DNA of 64,000 nt. Source: Deuterostichococcus epilithicus (lineage: Eukaryota > Chlorophyta > Trebouxiophyceae > Prasiolales > Stichococcaceae). The notes under the pieces are model-generated. The model made no database searches, had not been told where the DNA came from, and worked only from the letters and a program-made list of their open reading frames with translations. Each line of letters begins with the position of its first letter. The stretch's first letter is position 1. The stretch is taken from contig JAVTLE010000015.1 in the NCBI GenBank assembly GCA_033439295.1, positions 62,001 through 126,000 of the forward strand, read 5' to 3'. Below are positions 12,174 through 24,000 of the stretch, piece after piece. The translations under genes and the position numbers were made by a program.

Positions 12174-13096
12174 CGAGCCGGGTTTCTGCGCAAACCCCAC
12201 AGCAGGCTGGTGTAAGTCGAGTGCTGCTGACGGAGGCAGAAGCCTTTTGCTTTGAGCAGAATTTCTGCAGGTATCTGGGACCTTTGTGTGCGAGGTGTCC
12301 TGCCTGGGAGGTGGCAGTGACGTGCCGAAGTTAGCCCCTAGCGCTCCAGCGTCGAGTTGTCGTTGCCGCCGCCACCGCTCGCAAGCGCGCCAGCGCGCTC
12401 AAACTTGCAAGATGAAGCCAGCCCTTCCTCAGCAGCGCGTCCGCCTGGGGTGATTAGGGTTGCTAGTGCAATTGCACGCATTCATTGCCTCCACACAGGC
12501 CACGGAGCGCCAGCAGGCCAAGCTCTGGTGGTGTTCAAGCCTGCCTCTTCTGTCCCCGTCAACCACGTTTCAACGATGCTCCAGTTTGTTATCTAAAATT
12601 TGTTCAGAGGTCTGTTGCTAACATGTGCAAGTCTCGTTCAGTGATCAGGCAAGACTGCTGCAATGTGTCGACTGGGGAACGCGCAGATTCCGCAGCAGAG
12701 ACTCTGTAGCACGCTTCCGGGAACTATGTGAAGTGCTTGGTGACGCTTGACGTAGCCCTGCTGAATCAAAGGACCGACAGAAACAAGGATGTGTTGTCGA
12801 GAGGAATGAGGCTTCTAGCAACGCCTGCAGAAAGCAGCAGCGCGATGCAATCTGCAAGCAAACGTTGTGGCGCTACGGCGCGGGTTGGTTGATTAATAAA
12901 CTGGCGCTTGGCTCTTCTATCGGTTCATCCGTCGCACCGGCAGCGACACGCTGGCATGACTAGTATCTTAGGGTTTGTCATGGTCGTGAGCCTGTTCTCT
13001 GCTAGGGCTGATCGCGTGCCCACGGTCGCGCAGTCCACGTCCAGCCGTGATCCCTTCGGCCTTGAAACGCAACGGCTGCCGGAGGACCAAGCCGCC
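12174..13096. promoter_or_regulatory. Shared divergent promoter region of AT-1 and COX6B
   Basis: About 0.9 kb separates the two start codons, which point away from each other, so both promoters and 5' UTRs must lie here. An in-frame ATG at 12956 could extend COX6B by 47 residues. I see no recognisable promoter element. Confidence 0.4.
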
Positions 13097-15079
13097 ATGG
13101 GAAACACCGTGTCGCAAGCGCTGTGCGAGGACGCGAAGGAGGAGGAAAAGCCCAAGGAGGAGCAGCCAGATGATGCCGGCAGCGCGGATGACGACAACCA
13201 GCAGAAGGAGTCGGGTGACGACTCCGGGGACAGCAAGGGCGACAGTAAACCCCCACCCTCGCCCACACGGAAGAACGTAGGCGACGACAAGGATGCCAGC
13301 GCGAAGGAGACCGAGCAGGCGCAGAAGCAGGCCGGTGGTGCGCAGGCGTCCTCCAAGGCCGGCATGTCAGAGGCGCGCATCGTCCCTCTGAATCTGTGCA
13401 ATACTTCCCGTCAGATGTGGCCAACACCAGCTTCAAGGCTTGCTGGTCCTCCATGCCCCTTGCGCTGCTCGGGGTTCTGCTCGGATCGAGCCTTCACATC
13501 GCACAGGCTCGCATCGAGCCTTCACATCGCACAGGCTCGCTGCTTCGTGTCGGCGGCGTACGATCTGCAGCTGTGCCGCACGGAAGCGTGACCGCCAGGG
13601 GCTTCCAGTGACATGCAGGCCTCAAACTTTGGCACGATCCCTGTGGTGCTGTGGTTGGAAAGGCGCTTGCAGACGGTGCGAGCGAGATTGGGGCAGGACA
13701 GGGACGCCGTCCTGGATTCACGTCTGACAGTTTTCCTTCTGCTGCATTCTGCAGCCGGTGTCGGTGCGCAAGTCCTCGCACGATGAGGCAGAGGCGAAGA
13801 AAGAGTCGCACGACGCGTCAGGCGGCAACAAGAGCCTGGGCGGCGAAGTGCCGGAGCCTGATGACGAGGAGGCGATCCAGGTGCCTAGACGATGTCGCAC
13901 AGCTCAGTGTCTTGTCGATGTGGGTCGACATTGACTAGGAGAAAGAGAGAGGGTGCGATGGATCAGCTTCTGCGGGGAGCACAGGCTGGTGTGAGCGGGC
14001 CGGCCGGCAGCTCGCCAGCCGCCAGCGCTCTCGAGTCTCAGCAAAAGGTTTGATGGGACGGTGGGCGGGCGATGCGGGGCCGTCTGGGTGCGCTGACCCA
14101 CCGCATGCAGGCAGCAATCTCTGCATGTTGCAGGCTCTGCTCGGTGGCGAGTGCACAATCTGGCGCACGTTGTGGCAGCGACGGCGCCTTTGCTGACGGC
14201 GCCGGCGCGGGTGCTGGCACAGGAGTGAGCTGTCGGGTGGACGCCGACCTGCTGGGCACCTCTGGCATGTTTCGCAACTGGCAGTCCCAGGGCCCTGGTC
14301 AGAAGGATGTGCGGCCTGAGCGTGAATGGTTCATCAAACTCACAACCTGGTGGCACACGCAGGTGAAGACAGTACCGTATGACCCGCGCTTCCCAGCGAC
14401 CAACCAGGCCCGCAACTGCTACACGCGCTACAATGAGTACTACAAGTGCGTTGAAACACAGAAAGCGGACTTCCATGCCTGTACAGAAGCGCCTCTGCGC
14501 TCCTTCCGCCCTCCCTGCCCGAGCCTGTTGGGTGGCAACAGTCCTTCTCCTCCGTGATACATCTCTCCTGCGCTGCAGTGGCAGCCCGGACAGGCAAAAT
14601 ACCATTTCAGAACATCATGCTCGTGTCACCTTCAGGCACGCTCACGATTGTCTGAGCACCGCAATTGGATTGCGCAGGTGCGTCTCCGAGAAATCGGAGG
14701 ATGCTCCGGAGTGCAAATTCTACCAGCGAGCATACAGGTCGATCTGTCCCAGCGAGTGGGTACGCCCTTTTTCCCACCTCACCACCACTGCGTTGCGGGT
14801 GTCGCGCCATGTGCAATAGTGGGGGTTCCTTGTGGCACATCCACAATCCCGGTCGCCTTGTCGGGCTGCCCCAATGTGCAATGCCATTGCACGTGCAGGT
14901 GGAGGGCTGGAACACGCAGCGCGATGAGGGCACCTGGTTCGGTGAGCGGGATGGCTGTTTCAGATTCCGTGCACTGGTGTTGACTGTGCCTCTGAACACC
15001 AGGTCGTGTTCGCGACGATAAGTATCTGCAAACATAAGTCCCGACCAGCTTCTGACGTTACTCTGCAGGCAAATACTGA
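13097..15079 (+). CDS. COX6B: Cytochrome c oxidase subunit 6B (COX12) with acidic N-terminal extension
   Basis: An intermembrane-space subunit of respiratory complex IV that sits at the dimer interface. The ATG at 13097 is in a strong context (GCCGCCATGG). Exons: 13097 to about 13350, 13755-13880, 14363-14445, 14678-14759, 14899-14941 and 15069-15079 (ending WFGKY and TGA). The first two exons encode a hydrophilic acidic extension (KEEEKPKEEQPDDAG and similar), as in land-plant COX6b-1. The core has the twin CX9C-CX10C helices: NCYTRYNEYYKC and ECKFYQRAYRSIC, then PSEWV and EGWNTQRDEGTW. Exons 2-6 join in phase. The donor of exon 1 is unresolved: a phase-0 end is required, no GT fits, and a GC donor after AGGAQ is the likeliest. 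An in-frame ATG at 12956 would add a hydrophobic leader, which I consider unlikely. Confidence 0.88.
13485..13540. repeat. Perfect 28-bp tandem duplication in a COX6B intron
   Basis: Two identical adjacent copies of a 28-bp unit starting atcgagccttcacatcgcac, at 13485-13512 and 13513-13540. The perfect identity implies a recent event. Confidence 0.92.
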
Positions 15080-15914
15080 GCTAGAGAAGGTGGATTTCGC
15101 GATGAAGGGCGGGCGGCGCGAGTGTGCTGGGGGCTTTGGGGGCAGACTAGGTAACTGTGTATGCCGGGATGGTGTGTCAATGAAGATAGGGTCGGCTCGT
15201 CTGTGTCAGCTGTTTGGGTTCCAGAGCCACAAGGCACGTGTCGCCAACCTGCCGTGCTGGAACTTCGTTCTCAACCATGACGCGGCAACGTCCTGAGGTT
15301 GGTCTCTCAAGCCTGATACCTACTCGCAACGCTAGCTGTTTCAACCCAACGCAGCAACGCCGTGCACACTGCTGGCGAGGGTGTTATCACGGCTGCTGCA
15401 CGCTGCTAGCACATGCCCTGCCCGAGGGTCCAAATGTCCTGATCACCGTCCAGGCAAGGGACATGTAGGTATGCGAATGGACGACACTCTTTCATTCACC
15501 TTTACGCACGTGCTGGGACTCTCATACGGCTCACTAAAGTGTACCCTGTACCGTGATGTTTCCCGCCTATAGCCTAACACAACTGCACCTGTAGTTCACG
15601 GCACGCAGCAGCGGTCCGCCACAGTCATACGCAGCCTGGGGCTGTCTACGCTTTGTAGAGAGCGATTTTTGCGGCAACGGATGGCCTGACGGGCACCTGT
15701 CGGCGATAGGCTGGTGCGAGAGGCACCCTTGATCCAAGCCTCGTAACCGACAAGGGCACCGGCCGCTGGCGTATCGAAGTCCCAGCTACTTCAGCGGGGA
15801 ACCATATCAACGACCCCCAGCAGACGTCGCGTTCAGTCTGCCACCCTGTCGACCTCACCCCGCATTCGGTCGGGCAGCATTCGGAGGTCATCCAGCACTG
15901 CCTCTGTAGGCAGA
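15080..15914. other. Intergenic: COX6B 3' end and transporter promoter
   Basis: 835 bp between two plus-strand genes. No convincing coding sequence, repeat or motif was found. Confidence 0.5.
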
Positions 15915-18900
15915 ATGGCGGACAAAGACAAAAGCCGCCTGCTGGCCGACGGGTTTGCGTGGTTCGGCAATGTCTCTACCAGCGTGGCGATCATCTTTGT
16001 CAACAAAATATTGATGAGCTCGACCGGCTACGGCTTCCGATACGGTGAGCTCTTGTCGCAGGAGCCTGTTGAGCATTCCATCTGCGAAAAGCTTCCATCA
16101 GCATGCATGGCGCTGGTGGTCGAACCCCGCCGCCTGCACGCGTTATGCGATGCGTACCTGTGGCCCAACATGCACGCATTGCAAGTCACGTAGCCTCTGG
16201 CTTCACGGTGCTCACCAAGCTTGCACTCGTCTGCTTTCTAAGCTAGCTCCTTTCGCCGCACGCCGAAGGGTCTCTGGTGGCCAGGCCTGCCACTTGGTCC
16301 CCCTTGGTGCAGCTTTGGGGCCCCTCAACCATGACACGCCAGAATCACCCGGCGAGGCTGTCTCGCGGCGCCAGCGTTCCCTTGTGCAGTGATCGATGCG
16401 GTAGAGGTTTAAGGGTGCACGATCACACACGCCGGCAGCGTCCCGCAGTAGCGCCTGACAGGCATACATCAGCGGGTACAGCCTGGGCGCTGCCCACATG
16501 GCATTCGGGACGTGGCTGGAACCCAGCCTCGCACCGCAGCTCGGCTCGCCGGTCTACGGTGCTGAGCGCTGCTGTTTGTGGTGCTTAAATCCCCTGTCCT
16601 CTGCCTCGCAGCAACCACGCTGTGCGCCGCACACTACCTGGCGTGCTCCGCCAGCATCTATGCAACGCAGACCATGGGCTACGTCAAGAAGGTGTCCCTA
16701 CCTGCCGCAGGTGCGTCGTTTTGCCCTGCACTGTGCTGCTACAATGCCGGCATCGAATTGGGGTGTTGACTGTCTGGCCCATGACAGGCGCTCGAGCGCC
16801 AGCCGGCTGGCATACTGAGGCACATGCATGTGCTGCAGACCTGGCGCTGTTCACAGCCACAGCCAACACGTCGATCGTGACGCTCAATCTGTCGCTGCTA
16901 CTCAACAAGGTTGGATTCTACCAGGTGAGGACTGCGCGATCGACACTGCTGTGCAGCTCTGTGCTGCTCCGCTGCTGTCCAGACGCACATGCACGCGCCG
17001 ACATGCTGGGCAGAATGCGGCGCGGAAGCGCCTTCAATCAACGCCTGTGTGTAAGACAGGCAACAGCAGATGCGTCTCCCTGGAACAACGAGCTGCATCA
17101 CGAATGACGACCGGACGCGAAGAAGGGGCCACGCTTGCGTGTTGGCGGGTTGCCTGGCTGGCGGGTATTGCGAAGGCATGTGAGGCTGAGATGCGCACCC
17201 TGAGACAGCTTTGGCCAGCCTGACGCCGCGGCCCTGTGCATGTGCAGATAGCAAAGCTGCTCATCATCCCCTTCGTGTGCCTGGTGGAGCGCTTCTGGCT
17301 CGGCAAGCAGTTCTCTGGACGCGTCATTATGTCCGTCATCACCGTTGTCTGCGGCGTCGGCATTGTGTGAGTCCTCTGCAACCGGCATTGCATCCAGTGA
17401 CACTGGCGACCTGAATGGCGATGACGCCGGCGCTGTATCAGCCTCTCGTGCATTGCCTTGCCGTGCGGTGCTGCACGGTTGCCCAATCGTGTGCTGCAGC
17501 GTCATCAACTAATGCTCCAGATCATGCCAGGAGCTGCCTCTTCTGAAGTACTTATTCCTGACTCTGACATGGCATCTCTGCCTCGCGCTATGCAGCACGG
17601 TGTCGGACTTCGCGATGGGCGACAACCTGTTGGGGCTGGTGGTGGCGGCGCTCAGCGTTGTGTCCAGCGGCATGCAGCAGATATTCTGCCGCTCGATGCA
17701 GCAGAAGCACAAGCTGTCGAGCCACGAGCTGCTGTCCAACACTGCGCCCGCGCAGGTGGGGCCTCGCCGCGTTTGGCATCCCGAATCTGGTGTCCATAAC
17801 AGGCTCGTTGTCTGTTCTGATCGAGCTGCACGCTTTCATGAGGCTTGGATCGTTTCACCCAAGAAAAAGGGGAAGAGCAGCCGCTGGTGCAGCGCTCTGA
17901 CTCGGAGTCCACTGAACCTGCTCCCCCGCCGCACTGCACCAGGGCTGGTCGCTGCTGCTGATCGGCCCCTTCCTGGACTACTACGTCGTCGACGCCTGGG
18001 TGCTGGACTTCAACTGGTCGACAGCTGCGGCGGTCACGCTGGGCGCCAGCTGTGCGCTCGCCGTGCTCGTCAACCTCAGCCAATTCGCCTGCCTCGGCCG
18101 CTTCACGGCTGTGTCCTACCAGGTGGGTCTGGAAGGAGGCCCTCGGAACCCTGCTGCGTGGGGGCTGGCGACTGCCGTGGCCCTGTGCGGCGCCGCTGGC
18201 ATGGAGTGGATAAACTTTTGGGCATGATTGCTGTCAGATGTCATGAGAGCCACAGCCGGAGATCCGGGACCTTGGGTGTCCAAACTTGGGTGTCCAAACG
18301 ACATCCCCCTGGCGCAGCTGGGCGCAGTTGTTCCAGCATGGCCTGCGCCTTGTCTGGCAGTCAGAGTATTCGAGGACTGGACGCTGTACCTCCACTTTGC
18401 CCGTCAAGCCCTGCTCGCCTGTGCAGGTGCTGGGCCACAGCAAGACGATCCTGGTCCTGCTGGGCGGCTGGCTGTTCCTGGGAGACATCATCACTGCAAA
18501 GCAGGCCGCCGGCATGGTGCTCGCCGTCGCCGGCATGGTCGGCTACGGCGTCGCCTCCTCGCAGTGCGCCCCTCAATGTCGCTGGGGCTGTTGACGCCGT
18601 CTGGAACCTTCTGGAAGCAACAAGGCTGGCAAGCAGGCGGGCGGCGCTGAGTAGCCATGGCAGCTGGTGCACAGGCGTCAGGACTGCAAACAAAGATTGT
18701 ACGCTGGGGCCAGGTGGCAGGAACGGGGGAAGGGACAGGGAACACAACAGCCAGCCTGCTTTTGCAGTCGGGGTGCACGGCCCTGACGGGCGGTCCCCCT
18801 GCGGCTGCAGTGAGGGCGCCGCAGCAGCAGCGGCTGCCGCCCTGCTGAAAGACACTCCTGTGAGTCACGCCGTCGGGAGGGGCGCCTCGGCTGACGAGGA

Positions 18901-19412
18901 GGCCGCTCTGCTCGCCAAAGAGCCGGGCGCCGCCAAGGCAACGGCCTGAGCGTCGGCCCTTGCCCCTCCCGGCATGTGAGCCTGTCGGCTCTGCCCCCCT
19001 CATGAATTGTGTCACCCCTGGCCCTGCAGCCCCACTCACAGCAGTTTCTGCCCATGCAGTACAGGTGAAGGGTGTAGGGTACATGCAGCTCGGTCAGGCT
19101 CCTCCACCGCTGCACAGGAGCAGCGGATGTGGGCGCTTTGCCGGGACAACAGCACTACATTTAGGCCGCCTCTGACCACTGACACCTCCTTTATCACTCA
19201 CAACACCCCTGACCCGCCGCGTATCACCTGTCCGCAGGGAGGCGGTGCCGGCAAAGGCGGCCGACAAGAAGAGCGGCGCCGTGGACACCGAGACGCCACT
19301 GCTGAAGGAGGACCTGGCGGCAGCCGTCAGCGGGCGACTGGAGAACGGCTTCCGCAGCGGCAGCGCTTCGGACCTGAAGGCCGCGGCGGGCTTCAAGCGC
19401 GAGAGCGTGTGA
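15915..19412 (+). CDS. Nucleotide-sugar transporter, UXT (UDP-xylose transporter)-like
   Basis: A drug/metabolite-superfamily exchanger of the triose-phosphate-translocator group; the nearest plant relatives carry UDP-xylose into the Golgi. Exons: 15915-16044, 16612-16710, 16839-16924, 17248-17366, 17596-17755, 17943-18122, 18427-18563, then a last exon at either 19238-19412 (361 residues) or 18811-18949 (349 residues). All phases close. Family landmarks: VAIIFVNKILM, ATTLCAAHYLA, LNLSLLLNKVGFYQ followed by IAKLLIIPFVCLVE, FTAVSYQ followed by VLGHSKTILVLLGG, and the last membrane segment GMVLAVAGMVGYGVASS. The 19238 tail (DTETPLLKED) resembles the DTTPLL tail of plant UXTs. The substrate cannot be told from sequence alone. 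Confidence 0.85.
18811..18949 (+). other. Alternative last exon of the UXT-like gene
   Basis: It follows gcggctgcag and joins the same donor (18563, phase 2) as the 19238 exon. It encodes a 45-residue alanine-rich cytosolic tail ending at TGA, including EEAALL, which fits the acidic dileucine sorting pattern [DE]xxxL[LI]. Both tails carry a PLLKED/ALLKDT-like core, so they may be diverged duplicates. Confidence 0.5.
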
Positions 19413-21088
19413 GCGTGCCGGCCGCAGCCTGCAGCGGGTCGGTGGCGTTGCAGCCCCAAGAGTGCGAGCTCCAGGCGTGGCAGTGTAGGGAAGCCGCCGG
19501 CTGCAGCGGGTGGGCTGGTGCTTCTCTGCCTCTGGCCGCCCCGCGGAGACGCGGCATCATGGCGAGAATTTCAGCAAACCGGATCGCGCCGCCGACGCCG
19601 CCGCTGGGTGGCTGGCAGCGCTGCAGGCCGCCCGCCCTGCAGCCGGCCGCCACTGGCGCCGCACTCAGCAGATGGCGATCGAGAACACGACACCAGCTGC
19701 TGAATGCGCCGTGCCTACGTGCAGATGACATGCAGATGAGGCCCGAAGCACATCAGGTTGTTACCCAGCATTTTGTACCTAGCTAGTGTTCGCAGGCTTG
19801 CGTCGCAGCACCACATCAGCCTGCGGTATGAGGACTCCCCGCTCTTGGTATTCCCACATTGAGCCGACATGCGCATGCGTATCTCCAGCCGGTTCGAGCG
19901 GCTGCAATGACAACTGGCAGGATATGCCTTGTGTTAAAGCACCACCTCCTCTTTTGTGTCCTGCCGCAGTACGCCTGCCGGACATCAGGACAAATGCCCT
20001 GTTGATGCACAAGCTCGAGCACGTTCATGTTTCGGGAGCTCTGCTTGCCTCGTGTCACGTGTGCGGCAAATCGACAGGTGTTGCGTGCCAGAGCCGTCGT
20101 CTGAGAGGGGGCCGGGTTCAGTGCCTTCTGGCTTGCCACTTTGTCCCTCAAACCCTGATTTGCAAAGCATGCACAGCACCTGCAGATCGACGAAGTGCTC
20201 TCACAAGCCCGACTGCATCTCGCCATGTGATCCTTCCCAGCAGCCCAGCAACCCCCGGCTCTCCAAACACTTGCTTGCATTGCCGACAAGATTGTCTGAA
20301 CTCTATTCTGCAAGTGATCACCTGTTCACGTGGTTGGCGCAACGCCTCCTGGAGTCCTAGCGCCATAAGCTTCCCTAGGTGGTGACCGTGCAGAATCACA
20401 TCGCAAACGGGTTTTGGCTGAAAGTCTGGGCTGAAGGGGCTTGACGGTTCGTGGAGCACACTTTATTGGAGGATTGAACAGACCGCACGCAGCCAGCAGG
20501 TTTTCAGCAGACGAAGGGCGCTCGTGGTGAGTTCCAGGTTGCAATTGACACCCGCTGTCGTTGCAGAAGGGAGATCGATCGAGAACTCAGGGTCATTGAC
20601 ACGCAGCACAGGCGCTTGGCCGTGCACTGTTGATTCACCTGCGCTGGAGAAGCGTCGGGGGCGTCATGCATGAGTGCGCCCGTGAACGATACTGTGCTGC
20701 AAATGCCAACACCTTGGACTCGAATCTCGAATCCACACAGCGTTTGTGGCTACGACTGTGGCAGGCTTGCCCCACCCCCACCTGCGCAGCTTCTGCCCCG
20801 CGGCTGCTACGGCGGCGACTGGAGCAGCGCGGCACGGCAGCTCAGCCGCTGATGCGGCAGCCGTCGTGGTGACGCCGCTCAGCTCGGCCGCAACAGCCGC
20901 GGCACCAGCTGGGAGGAACTGATCGGCAGCGGGCCAGAGGTCCGGCGAGCGTTGCCCATGGCCGTCGAGCTGTGGGCGCGTCGCGGCTAAGGGTTTGTGG
21001 TTTGCCCTGACCCAACAACGCCCCCAGCCAGCACGAGCCGCCTGCGTCCCTCCGCCTGGCAGACCGGCCGGTCACTGCTGGCTGCCCA
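19413..21088. other. Intergenic: transporter 3' end and TFB2 promoter
   Basis: About 1.7 kb between two plus-strand genes. A 199-codon open frame (19786-20385) and several minus-strand frames are present, but none shows a known family, splice support or coding bias that I can recognise. Confidence 0.45.
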
Positions 21089-24000
21089 ATGGACCTGGCG
21101 ACATATTTGGAGGGGCTGCCACCGGCGCAGCAGGACGCGCTGTACGAATCCCCATGGACTGTTCAGGCTCTGCTCCGGGCGCTGACGCCGCTGGGGCGCC
21201 TCTACGTCATGCGCCTGCTGCTGCCGCAGGCGCCGGTGGCAGAGGGTGCGAAACCGCTTCTTGTAAACCTCGGCAGAGGGTGTGTGCGGCCTCTACCGGC
21301 CTGCATGTGCGGCAGCAGCGCACACCATTGCCACAATCTTGTGCGTCGCCGAGCGCTGATATGGTCGATGCAGCAGGACGTTATACCAGGACGCACCGGG
21401 CGGGCCTCCAACTGCTTGCTGCATGTGTGCTGCTGCGGTTGTCACACGCTCCCCGTCAGGCGAATTTGTGTTTGTAAACGCGTCGTGCACGACTGCATGC
21501 ACCGTGCAAGACGTCGTGTGCAGGTGTTCCGCCAATGATGAACGATGGACTGCTGCATGTGAAGCGCTGCACGGCAAGCCTTGTTTCAAAATTCTTAGGA
21601 TGACGCGGATCTCAGGGCTGCTTCCCAGTTTCCAGCGCGTGGGTATGCCCACGTTTTGGCGCCTGCAGGGGCGTTGGACGCCTGGGCAGGCAATAAGGGC
21701 CGCGCCAAACACGATGCCGCAGTTGCGCAGCTGCGGCGGCTGCAGTTGCTGCAGGCGGCGGCCACCAGAGACGGGCGGCCTGGCTGGCGGCTGCATCCAG
21801 CCTTCCGGCAGCAGCTGCGCGCCGCCGTGACTGGCAGGTACGGCTCTGCGTTGTTGTACGCAACAGAAGTCTTGAGTATCCGAGGCTGCACGACTCTGGC
21901 CGCTGGAGGGGGCGTTTCTCGCTCATCCATGGTCGTGCTGCACCGTGCTATAACAGCCCGGCCCAGGCGCACTAGAGACGTTGCGATGATGATTCCTGCT
22001 CCCTTCGCCCGCTGCCGGATGTACAGACTGCCACACAGACCTCAACTTATCTGGTCGCAGCGCCACGCCGGCAGGGGAGCTAGTCCCAGAGGCCGCTGCC
22101 GCTGCGGCGCCAACGCCTGCGCAGGTGGAGGCCTTTGCACAGGCGCAGTGGGAGGTATGTGCGTGAGCCATGCCTCGAGGCAACCTTCATAGCTCTCGTT
22201 GGTGTCCTCATATCAACCCATTTCATTAATCATTTCATTGATCATCAGTCTTCGAGTACATGCTTGTGATGTCGGCATGATGCTGCCTGGGCGCAGAACG
22301 GTTCCGCACTGTTTGATCTTCTGAACCTCCTGGCTCCTGATTGCTGGAATCCGGGCTCATCCGCTCCAGGGCCTGCTGCTGTACCTGGCGGGTGGAGCCC
22401 ATCGGCCGCCGCCGGTGCCGCCGGCGCTGGCGGGCCTCGATGCTGGCGATGGGCCCGCACTGGATGTAGACGAGTTGCTTCAGGTGCGAACCATGCTGTC
22501 CTGTCCAAGCAAATTCCACTTGAGATGCAACACCTCAAACGGCGAGGGGCTCCCCCGGTGCTCGCCTGCCAGCCGGCTGCTGGGCATCCGCTCTGCACTG
22601 CCATGAGCGTCTTCCTCCAATGGCTGCGGTGCAGTGGATCCCACCGCTGGGGAAGCCTCCCTGAATGCCACTGCAGAATGGACCAGCGATCCCACGATTG
22701 CAGGGTGTTCACCAGATAGTCAGGCTGCGTTGCCATGCAGCGTCGGGCTCGCGCCAGCTCCTGCCCATTGACTCGGACCGCCGAGCGCGGCCCGACACGA
22801 TCTGCCTGGTGCTCCTTGAAGTGCATGTGGCAGACCTCGTCATGGGCCACGACATTGGCGGCGGCCAGATCATATCCCTCAGGCGTGTTGCGGCTTCCTG
22901 CTGCAAGCGAACTGGAACTGTTTGCGACTGTGCCAATTGCAACAGCTGTCGCACCGCAGGCGGCGGACCTAATGGGGCGTGACGCCGGCGGCGGTCAGGT
23001 CATCACGCAGACTGGCTATGCCTTCCTGCTGCGCGAGGCATACAGCCAGCTGTGGGCGCTGCTTCGGCGCTTCGTGGCGCTGCAGGAGCACCGCTCAGGT
23101 GCTTTTTGGCGCTGCCCTTCCACCCCCGGTGTGAACCTAATTCTGGGCATTTCAGCACGAGACATGGGCACAAGCTCAGGCCCTGCTGCGCACAGAGCAC
23201 TGTTCACATCCACACCCCGCCGCTCGCCATGTCGCTCCTTGCCAGCAGCAGGGTTCATCTGGTTGTGGCCGCAGCCCCCCCCCCGGGCCAGCCTTAGGAC
23301 ATACAAAGATTAAGCCGCATGTCCAGCGTTCAGCGCTTGAAAGCCAGACATGATCTTCCTCACCGACCAGTTGCGGGTCTGCAGGCACAGAGCTGGCGGC
23401 GGCGGTCAGCTTCCTGCTGCAGCTGGGTTTCCGCCGCTCGGGCGCGCCGCTCAGGCTGGACACGCTGCCGCCGGCGGAGCGGCGCATTGCGGCAGCGCTT
23501 GCGCAGCTGGGACTGCTGTTCCCCTTTAGGTTTGGGTGCCCTGCAGCCTCGGGGGCGGCGGGAACACTGCCCATGACATATGCTTCCTCATGCCGAGCTG
23601 GAGCTCGAGCACTTGCGGCCGTGAACAACTTCATGCACCAGTGGAGGCACGAGCACACGGGGTGGGGTGCTCTGGGCAGGATCCAGGCTCGTGCAGAATG
23701 TCATGACATGCGCCGCAGCCGCTGAAGCCGCGATGATGTTGTCACAGGGTGGACCGCGAGACATGGGCCAGCCCAACCCGGCTGGCGCTGGTGTTGGCAG
23801 GAGGCGGCGGCTCTGGCAGCGGCGGCGGCGCGGCCGGCGGCGCGGACGCCAGCGCTCGCGGCTCCATCATCGTGGAAACCAACTACAGGGTGGGCAGTAC
23901 GAAACCCCATCCCCTGTGCTCAGATTGCCGCAGCATTCCTGGCCGCCTTGTGGCAGCCTGGTCGTGAGTGCCTGCCTCACACGGCTTCTCGCCACCAGCT

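Noticed and set aside
12908-13096. Upstream in-frame extension of COX6B with a hydrophobic leader
   Set aside because: COX6B reaches the intermembrane space without a presequence, and the ATG at 13097 has a far stronger start context.
17600-18949. 449-codon plus-strand frame through several transporter introns
   Set aside because: The frame reads through introns; the spliced model with membrane segments and family motifs explains the region. Only its end coincides with a real candidate last exon.
19786-20385. 199-codon plus-strand frame with scattered Cys pairs
   Set aside because: The CxxC pairs have no zinc-finger spacing, and the frame sits in the flank after the transporter; no exon support.
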